Below, piece after piece: positions 49,352-56,959 of a stretch of DNA of 56,959 nt (positions within the stretch are counted from its first letter, which is position 1; every line of letters begins with the position of its first letter). Where the stretch lies: NCBI GenBank assembly GCA_003049465.1, contig PYSS01000176.1, positions 1-56,959 on the forward strand. Reading direction: 5' to 3'. The position numbers were made by a program, and so were the translations under genes. The notes under the pieces were generated by a model, which had not been told where the DNA came from, searched no databases, and saw nothing but the letters and a program-made list of their open reading frames with translations. The DNA comes from Magnaporthiopsis rhizophila. Lineage: Eukaryota > Ascomycota > Sordariomycetes > Magnaporthales > Magnaporthaceae.

Positions 49352-52300
49352 ATGAGTGGCCTGCCGCCAGGCGGGTTGCCCCCGCCCAACGACAGCCGCT
49401 GGCAAGAACACCGCACGCCCGACGGACGTCTCTACTACTACAATCCTGTGACTAAAGAGACACAATGGACCAAGCCAGTGGAGATGATGTCGCCGGCAGA
49501 GGTTTGTCTCCTACAAAATCCCGACTTGTCTGCGCTCTTGGAGCCTGATGCTAACATGGCTTAAATTGCCAATCACCAGCGCGCACTTGCCGACCAACCA
49601 TGGAAAGAATACACTGCTGAGGGCGGAAAAAAGTACTGGTACAACACAGACACGGGAAAGAGTTCATGGGAGATGCCCGATGTTTACAAGGCTGCACTGG
49701 GTGTTCCCCAAATTCCCGCGTACGTTCCAGCTGTCCACGACGACTCCCCAGGATGTCTTGAGCAAGGAATTATGGCTTACTAAATGCTAACTGGATTCTC
49801 TATGCAGGTCGCCCGCTTTTGGAAATACTAGTGGATATGGGGGAGATAGAGATCGGGACCGGGACCGGGACCGGGACAGAGACAGAGACAGAGACCGAGA
49901 TCGAGATCGAGATAGAGGCGACAGGGACCACGCCTCGGGCTACGGGCACGGCCGTGGCCATCGGCACGGCGGCCATGGCGTCGGCTATGATCACCACCAT
50001 CACGACCGCCGGGAGTCGCTCCCCGAGTCGCGCCAGCTGACCTTTAGCAGCGACAGTCAATTTCAGGCCTTCATTCCCGCCAGCAACGATCCCGTCTTCG
50101 ACTCGATCGAGGAAGCCGAGGCAGCGTTTTCCAAACTCCTCCGTCAATACGGTGTTGAGCCTGACTGGACATGGGAACAAACCTTGCGCGCAATTGTCAA
50201 GGACCCTGCCTACCGCGCTATCAAGGATCCCAAGGATAGAAAGGCTGCCTTCGAAAAATACTGCCACGATGTGGTTGTCCAGGACAAGGAGCGTCAAAAG
50301 GAGCGGCTCACCAAGTTGCGCTCCGACTTTGTCTCGATGCTTAAGAGCCATCCCGAGATCAAGTATTACACGCGCTGGAAGGTAGCACGGCCCATCATAG
50401 AAGGGGAGACCGTGTTCCGATCGGCCAGCGACGACAATGAGCGCCGTCAGCTCTTCGAGGACTACGTGCGCGACCTCAAGCTCGCTCACTCGGACGAACA
50501 GGCGGCATTGCGCAAGAGCGCCGTGGACGGTCTCATTGATCTGCTTCCCAAACTCAATCTTGATCCTCACACGCGCTGGTCTGAGGCTCAAGGTGTCATC
50601 GCAGCTACCCCTCCCTTCAAGGGCGAGGAAAAGTACAAGTGTCTCAGCAAGTTTGACGTCTTGACCGTATTCCAAAACCACATCAAATCCCTAGAGCGCA
50701 GCCTCAACGATTCTCGCCAACTACAGAAAACCCAAAAGTACCGGCAGGAGCGCAAGAATCGCGAGGCATTTAGCGCCCTGCTCGGAGAGCTTCGCCAGGC
50801 TGGCAAGATCAAGGCCACCTCCAAGTGGGGTCAGATATTCCCCGTCGTTGAAAACGACGAGAGGTACACGGCCATGCTCGGGCAGCCCGGCTCGACTCCC
50901 CAGGACCTCTTCTACGATATGGTTGAGGAAGAGGAGCGAGCTCTGCGCACCAGCAGAAACGATGTTGAGGATGTGATCGATGTGCGTCCCAGTTACACGG
51001 ATCCTCCTATCCCTCACCATCACCCCCGACCGAATAATTGCTGACATCCACAACAGGACAAGAGATTCGAAGTTACCCCTCAGACCACGCTCGATAGCTT
51101 CGTTGCGGTTCTCAAGAGTGACGGTCGTACTGCTAACCTTGACCACGAAATCATGGGCCTGATATTCGAACGGGTAAGTCCCCTTTCATCCTCCCATGTT
51201 TGTGACAATTTTGCTAAGCCACGATACAAATAACAACAGCTCCAAGAGAAGCGAAAGGACAAGCGGACCGATGAGGAGCGTCAGCAGGAGCGCCAGCAGC
51301 GTCGGGCACTCGACGATCTACGTTCGTACATGAAGCGCATGGACCCTCCCATCACCATGAACGACTCGTATGAGAAGATTCAGCCTCGCCTCCAGAAGAG
51401 CGATGAGTTCCAGGCCGTTTCGTCCGAGGATGCTAGGCGTGGCGCGTTCGAGAAGTATGTCCGGAGACTGAAGGAGAGGGAAGAAGAGGCGGACCGCGAC
51501 CGTCAACGGCGCCGCGACAGAGAGGACCGCGGAAGCTACCGTGACAAGGAGAGAGGTGAGCGGTCGCATCGCCACAGTGGTGGTGCACGCGGCTCCAGAT
51601 CCAGCCGCACCCCAGAGCCGGATCTGTATGAGGCCGACCGCCGGAAGGCCATCGCCGAGCGTGAACTCAACTATCGCAAGTCCAGCATGGCGGAGAGTCT
51701 GCTTGCAGATCGCCGCTCCGATACTCATCACAGTCGCGATAGAGATCGGGACCGCGACCGAGACAGGGAGCGGGAGCGGGATCGAGATCGGGACCGAGAC
51801 CGCGACAGGGAACGAGAGCGGGATAGAGACCGCGATCGCGACCGTGATAACCATCGCGATAGAGACCGCGACCGCGATCGTGACCGCGAACGTGACCGGG
51901 ATAGAGATCGGGAGCGGGACAGAGACCATCGTGCTCGCGACAGGGAGCGCGAACGCGACCGCGGTGAGCGCGACAGGGATCGTGACCGGGACCGGGACCG
52001 AGACCGTGACCGTGACCGAGACCTCGACCGACCCCCTCGGTCCCGACGAGATGACGGGCCAGCCCACTATGACCGCGAACGCCGTGACCGGGACGAAGAG
52101 CGCGAGCGCCTCTACCACCGCCGAGCAGTAAGCCGGCCTACGGATGAGCTCAACTACGGTGATGAGAAGCCATCTTCATCGACGCCTACGGCGCTAGCTT
52201 CATCGGCCTCGGCTACCGGGGCCACCGCCGGCTCATCGTCTGTTCGCCGCCGCCGTGAAGATGACGAGCCTGACCGAAGGGACTCTCGAGACTCGAAGGT

Positions 52301-52535
52301 AAGAACCACCAATGTCACTTGGGTTTTCAAGCCAAGAGTACGTGCCCCGCTAACCACGTGAAACAAACAGAGACTCAAGCGCGATCTCTCAAGAGACAGG
52401 ACGCCCTCGGCGCGCGAGGGTGGTCCCGTTGCTCATCCACGAAGCCCTCAGCCTGCACAGGCGGCGGCAACCCCCAAGGAGGACCCCGCAGGTGTTCACA
52501 GCGGGAGCGAGGAGGGCGAGATCGAGGAAGACTGA
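49352..52535 (+). CDS. PRP40: U1 snRNP-associated splicing factor PRP40
   Basis: Nuclear pre-mRNA splicing factor that bridges the 5' and 3' splice sites in early complexes. Six exons: 49352-49501, 49580-49719, 49808-50981, 51057-51173, 51240-52298, 52371-52535; 2805 nt in all (934 aa). WW domain 1 has W17 and W39, and WW domain 2 has W58 and W80. The second WW is in exon 2. FF domains follow from about residue 165 (EAEAAFSKLLRQYGVEPDWT, DFVSMLKSHPEIKYYTRW, FSALLGELRQAGKIKATSKW). The C-terminal third is an Arg-Asp/Arg-Glu dipeptide repeat (about 51735-52025), and the protein ends SEEGEIEED. A shorter RD repeat lies after the second WW domain. I chose the ATG at 49352 because the family begins just before WW1. 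Introns are 72-88 nt with clear branches. Confidence 0.95.
51735..52025 (+). repeat. Degenerate RD/RE-coding repeat in PRP40
   Basis: A hexamer-like array of CGNGAY/CGNGAR codons (with AGR and GGG variants) encodes about 95 residues of alternating Arg and Asp/Glu. A related shorter array lies at 49847-49920 in the same gene. The DNA is imperfect, so the selection appears to act on the protein. Confidence 0.85.
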
Positions 52536-54086
52536 CACGAGGTGGCAGAGTTCCACACCCATCGCCACTCCCTTGTATGATTCTCATTCCTTGCGTTCTC
52601 GCCTAACCATCGTTGATGCTCTACCCCCACAATCACGTCTTTCTTTTCCGAGATTGGAGCGAACCGATCTCGGCTGGCGGCGCTGGATGGGCGGCACTAT
52701 CAAATGCCTAGCTCTGTACGTATCGGCATTACACCCAACTATCCTCGCGACTGGTGGCTCGACTATGTAGGAGGACGCCAGGATGACACCACACTACTCA
52801 ACCCGCAGCCACATTCAACAACCCCCAGCCCTGGCCGAACGAACATGGATCCTCGTTGCACTCTGCCTGACATGGACAGGCTCCCTGCCGTGCGACCGCC
52901 CCAGAACGTCCTCGTGTCTGCCTTCCTATCTACATACATATCTACCTAACTATCCAGCCCACCTCATCGTTCGATTCGAACCTAGCAATATCTTCGGCTC
53001 CCAACGGCGGGAGACTAGCCAGATCTTTTGTTCATCATAACTGGGAACCGAGCGGGCAAGGATCATGGTGTGTATTCACCCTTTCATTCTCCCTGTTCTG
53101 AACCTAACACTAGATGTTGTAAAACTCCAAAACAAAACAAAACAAAACAAAAAAAACACCGAAACGGGGATGTGTTTGTGTAGTAGTCAGGTGTCGCTGC
53201 CATAGATAATCATATAGTTGACTGGCACATGCCACTCGGTTTTACTATGCATCCCGTCCTTCCACCAACGTACTATAATTTGCATGTATATCAAGATGCC
53301 AGCCAGTATTCTATCGCCTCCATTCCACTGGGGTATTTCAACCCAAAAGCACGATAACCTCTTTGATGTTTTGAGCTATTTCACCGACCCTTCCTGGCCA
53401 GCCTTTTACTTTTATCACGGATTTGCGGGGCCTGAGTCTTGCATCCATCCATTGGTCCATTTATCTTCTAGTATGTTTTGTGAAAACATAAAACCCCCGT
53501 GCTGACGCCAAGTCATCCTGCTTGACCCGTTGCCCCTCAATCTACGGATGTGTACAACCCAAACGCCGTCCCCTGCCACCTCCCGAATCTTGTCCAATGC
53601 CTGCCTCGCGACGCCGAGAGACCTCCCCGCGATTCGTACGAGGATAGGAAGAAGAAGATCAAGAAAGAAAAAAAAAAAAAAAAAAGCTAAATCAAGCAAG
53701 CACCATATACGAAATAGAAAAGAACCTGGGGGAGAGGCCGGGCGTATCCCAATACCCAGAATAGACGAAGGCAGGCATGGAAGTATCGGACAAGGAAAAC
53801 AGAAGTGGGAGAGAGAAAAACGCATTTTAGAATACACAAACCGTAGGACCAGGCAACAGGGGAACTCTACTTGCCGCCTAAGCCGGTAATTATGTCCGGG
53901 TCATCGTCGTCCTCGCCGCCGTCTTCGTCAAGGCCGGCGGCTAGGCCTCGACGACGACCGGACGCCCCGTCAGAATTTTGAATGCCCATCGCGCCGCCTC
54001 CAACGCCGGGACCCGATACATCGTAACCGTCATGCTGAAGAAATGGAGGAGTGTTGTAGTCCGGGCTGCCCTTTGGGACGCCCTTT
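52536..54086. other. Convergent 3' region PRP40-RLI1
   Basis: This 1.55-kb region holds the 3' flanks of converging genes. It includes an AAAAC repeat near 53128-53150 and an A-run near 53668-53685. A minus-strand open frame, 53867 to about 54145, overlaps the last RLI1 exon and is listed separately. Confidence 0.5.
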
Positions 54087-54145
54087 TCAGGATTTATCCA
54101 CGTCCTCCAAAAAGAACTGCGTGTGGGGATTAGCCATGCAGCCAC
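53867..54145 (-). other. Unexplained open frame at the RLI1 3' end
   Basis: This 92-codon frame overlaps RLI1 exon 8 in another phase and continues past the RLI1 stop. Codon use looks coding (mostly C/G at third positions), and the end is acidic (DEDGGEDDDDPDIITGLGG, then Lys and stop). It lacks an early ATG; the first is internal, in GGAMG. I cannot join it in phase to RLI1 exon 7 with a good donor. It could be an exon of an alternative RLI1 isoform, a separate gene's last exon, or chance. Confidence 0.3.
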
Positions 54146-56613
54146 TTGGTTAGCATATACGAAGCGTCACACAAATATAGTGTACGGGGCGCGGAGTGGT
54201 GATTGAGGCAAGTGCATGATCCAAGTAACATACGTAGTTGCCAGACAGCTTCTGCTCCTGGTCGAGCTGCGAGTTGGCCTTGTTGATGCGGGGCCTGAAG
54301 TTCGTGGGGTCACGGCGGAAGGTGACGTCGAGGTTCTTGAGGAAAGTGTTGCAACCAGTCAGCAGCGACTCCGGGGTGTTAGCCCGGGCGTTGATACCCG
54401 GCTCGCCGTCGAAGACAATGACGCGGTCAGCGAGATAGGTGGCCATGATGAAATCGTGCTCGACGATAAAGGCCGTCTTCTTGATGTGCATGACGTAGCG
54501 CTTGATGACGCGGGCTGCAATGATACGTTGCTCCGAGTCGAGGTAGGCAGACGGCTCATCGATCAAGTAGATGTCGGCGGGCACTCCCAGAGCCAAAACG
54601 ATAGCAACACGCTGCAATTCTCCTCCTGACAGGTTCTTGACTTCCTGGTCAATGAAGTCGTCGAGTTTGAGCGGCTTGACAACGTCTGTCTGGAACTGGG
54701 GCGAGAGGAAAGCGGGGCGGATCTTCTTGAAGAACAGCTGGCGGACGGTGCCCTCGAACTTGGGCGTGATGGTCTGTGGTTTCATGCTGATCTTCATATC
54801 GGGCACCTTCTTTGCCGAGTCGGGCTTGAGCGCGCCGGCGAGCAGACGGCAGAATGTCGTCTTGCCCGTGCCGTTCTCACCCATCATGACGATGATCTCC
54901 GAGTCGGTGAAGTCGCCCGACTCAATGCGCAGCTTGAAGTTGCCGAGCGTCTTCTCCATGGCCGGGTACTTGAAGGAGCGGCTGCGGTCGGCGGCGAACT
55001 CGTCTGCTGCCTCGGCGATGCGGAAAGTGAGCGACTCTTCGCGGAACCGCAGATTCTCGGTCGGGATGTGACCATCCAGGAAGACGTTTATGCCTTCGCG
55101 GACCGAGTGCGGAAGCGTCACAACACCATAGACAGCCGGCTGGCCATAGAGCACACAAATGTAGTCCGAGAGATAGTCCAGCACCGAAAGATCGTGCTCG
55201 ACAACTATGACGTAGTCGTCTGGCCGCAGCAGCGAGCGGATGATACGCGCGGCACTCAGCCTCTGCTTGACGTCGAGATATGACGAGGGCTCATCAAACA
55301 TGTAGCTATTGCGCAACAGTCAGGGACGGTGTGCACTAGGGGATAGGGGCTTTGGGTCCGGTGATATCTCGGCGCATCCACTTACACATCCGCCTTCTGG
55401 ACGCAGATGGTACCGATGGCGAAGCGCTGCAGCTCACCACCAGAAAGCAGGTTGATGTCACGGTCGTAGATGTGTCGCAGCTCTGTCGCTGCCATTAGCT
55501 CCTTGTGCACATGGTGGGGGTGGCGAGCAGGAGAGCTTGATAAGAAAGAATAGGGCCACTGTACCGAGAACATCGAGAACCTCGTCTAAGTTGCCTAGAG
55601 ACAGACGCCCCTCGATAAGGGCCTTCACGCTCTTGTCGGTCCCGGGGCGAAGTGCCTTGGGGATCTGATCGACGTACTGGGGCTTGACGACAGCCTTCAG
55701 GTTATCCTCCAACAGCTTGGTGAAGTAGTCTAGCGCACGTCGGGCGTGATCAGTATACGCCCGTGTGCGCGATACGCGCAACGCCCAAGCAGCATGTTCG
55801 GGACAGCGTACTCTGCAACTCCGATCCGCGGAAGTATTTGATGACGTCCTCCCAGTCCGGAGGGTTGTCGAACCTCCCCAGGTTCGGCTTGAGCTTGCCA
55901 CTGAGAATCTTGAGGGCGGTGCTCTTGCCAATACCGTTGGTTCCCACGAGACCCAGGACGTTTCCAGGTCGGGGCATAGGCAGGCGGTGTAGCTTGAAGC
56001 TGTTCGCCGAATAACGGTGCGTGACCTGAGACTCGAGGTTCGTGGGCAGGTTGATGATGGTGATGGCGCTGAAAGGGCACTTCTTCGGGCAGATACCGCA
56101 TCCAATGCAGAGCGTCTCGGAGAGGAAGGCCACGCGTGATTCTGGCGACACCTCAATGCACAGCTTGCCACTGCGCACGACGGGGCACGACTTTTTGCAC
56201 TCTTGACGGCATTTCTGGGTGGCGAGGGGTTCGGGTCAGTCAAGAGTTTATCGCCAACAACGAAGCACCTCCGCTCTGTCCGTGCCGCGCTATCCCCTTC
56301 TCCATCGGGACGGGTAGGAGACAACCTTTGGTTTGCACTAATGACGGCAAAAATATAACTGTTTTAGCTTGTTCCTGTTCCGTATATGGTCCTGGACCGA
56401 GGTAAATCCAGCCCGAGCAGAGGCTGGCGCGGGCAGAGGCGCTGTCGTCGCATGCGTACCTTGTCGCTATTGACAATAGCCACACTGTTCAATGCGTCAG
56501 CACAACCTGCGCCGGTTTAAATCCAGACGCCCACGCAGCCACGGCGTTCCAAGTCCACAGGCAGCGTTCTGGCGAGGGCGACGTCCAGCTTACCGTGTAA
56601 GTTTGTCCGACAT
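54087..56613 (-). CDS. RLI1: RLI1/ABCE1 ribosome-recycling ATPase
   Basis: Essential Fe-S ABC ATPase that splits ribosomes after termination and aids 40S export. Eight exons on the minus strand: 56594-56613, 56460-56484, 56326-56337, 55812-56214, 55565-55729, 55386-55482, 54234-55305, 54087-54116; they sum to 1824 nt (607 aa; yeast Rli1 is 608). First-cluster ligands are C16, C21, C25 and C29; the second cluster has C55, C58, C61 and C65. NBD1 has GTNGIGKST, LLSGGELQR and YMFDEPSSYLD. NBD2 has GENGTGKTT, NLSGGELQR and YLIDEPSAYLD. The protein ends SGNYFFLEDVDKS, matching the family's SGNYFFL terminus. Exon 3 is a 12-nt microexon carrying C16. The 5' exons were found from splice signals plus the conserved N-terminus. 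Exon 6 may start at 55488 instead of 55482. Confidence 0.95.
56326..56337 (-). other. RLI1: 12-nt microexon of RLI1
   Basis: On the minus strand TGCAAACCAAAG encodes Cys-Lys-Pro-Lys, residues 16-19. It is preceded by CATTAG, with a GCTAAA-type branch about 30 nt upstream, and followed by the donor GTTGTC. Without it the N-terminus would read NSDK then KCRQEC and lack the first cluster ligand. With it the cysteine spacing matches yeast and human ABCE1 exactly. Confidence 0.88.
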
Positions 56614-56959
56614 GCTGGGCTTCGGTTTGCGGGTGGGGCACCTCAAGAGCTGGTCGTCGGTCGGTCGAGCTTGCGGTTGCCCTAAAACGTCGCGGGGCAG
56701 ACACCTCTGAGCGGTTGCGCGAAGGAATCACGGCGGCGCGGAAGGACAGCCAATGCAGAACAACCAAACACCCAGCGAAAAAAGAAAAGAATTGAGGAGC
56801 CGGAAAGGGGGAAGGAGAGCGGGGTGTGGAAGATGCACGATTTAGAACAATGAGGTGGATTCTTTGCTCCAACCTGCAGACAACGTCGCCACCAACGATT
56901 TCTGACGACTTTTCCCCACTCCGGGATTTTGTGGCGGGGGAGGGGTGTCAGAGAGAGCG
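56614..56959. other. RLI1 upstream region, right window edge
   Basis: These 346 bp are the 5' flank of the minus-strand RLI1 gene. I see no gene or clear promoter element. Confidence 0.5.

Noticed and set aside
51735..52025. Possible CRISPR-like or satellite array
   Set aside because: The units are degenerate Arg-Asp codons inside an open PRP40 frame, with no spacers.
52955..53000. tRNA B-box-like GGTTCGAATC on the minus strand
   Set aside because: The flanking bases do not form a T stem, and no A box or acceptor stem is in place.
55458..56324. 288-codon minus-strand frame through RLI1
   Set aside because: It reads across introns in the wrong phase for the N-terminal half; only the residues in exon 5 match ABCE1.

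Overview
The window reads as nuclear DNA of a filamentous ascomycete, most likely a Sordariomycete. The genes are GC-rich, especially at third codon positions. They are broken by short introns (mostly about 70-150 nt) with GTRNGT donors, CTRAC-type branch points and YAG acceptors. Intergenic spacers carry long A/T homopolymers and repeated AGGTAC/TACCTA words. The gene families (an Ssk2/OS-4 MAPKKK, Sld3, Trs65, RSC7) are typical of Pezizomycotina. The species cannot be named from this alone. I see no rRNA, tRNA, CRISPR array, transposase or reverse transcriptase.

Layout, left to right. 1-4247: no supported gene. 4248-5292 (-): GPP1-like glycerol phosphatase. 6538-8295 (+): NUG1, a 60S-assembly GTPase. 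8984-10966 (+): mitochondrial P5C dehydrogenase (PUT2/prnC). 12983-14411 (+): bHLH transcription factor. 15629-16126 (+): small unknown protein. 18744-21825 (-): RSC7/Npl6-type chromatin-remodelling subunit. 21826-32610: a 10.8-kb gene-poor stretch. 32611-35675 (+): DIS3/RRP44 exosome nuclease. 36722-40983 (-): SSK2/OS-4 HOG-pathway MAPKKK. 42423-45674 (+): SLD3 replication-initiation factor. 46343-48630 (-): TRS65 TRAPPII subunit. 49352-52535 (+): PRP40 splicing factor. 54087-56613 (-): RLI1/ABCE1 ribosome-recycling ATPase.

Most are single-copy housekeeping genes of information processing: ribosome assembly and recycling, RNA decay, splicing, chromatin and replication. Three others are metabolic, stress-signalling or trafficking genes. 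They do not form an operon-like or secondary-metabolite cluster. GPP1 (glycerol synthesis) and SSK2 (osmostress MAPKKK) belong to connected pathways but lie about 31 kb apart.

I rebuilt exon structures by hand from splice signals, frame continuity and known family sequence. The most striking result is in RLI1. A 12-nt microexon (56326-56337) encodes four residues, including Cys16, the first ligand of an essential [4Fe-4S] cluster. It is in frame, so skipping it would yield an otherwise intact protein lacking that ligand. SSK2, DIS3 and RLI1 also show competing acceptor sites, and for SSK2 and DIS3 the unused choice leads to premature termination. A well-composed acidic open frame lies just past the RLI1 stop and remains unexplained.
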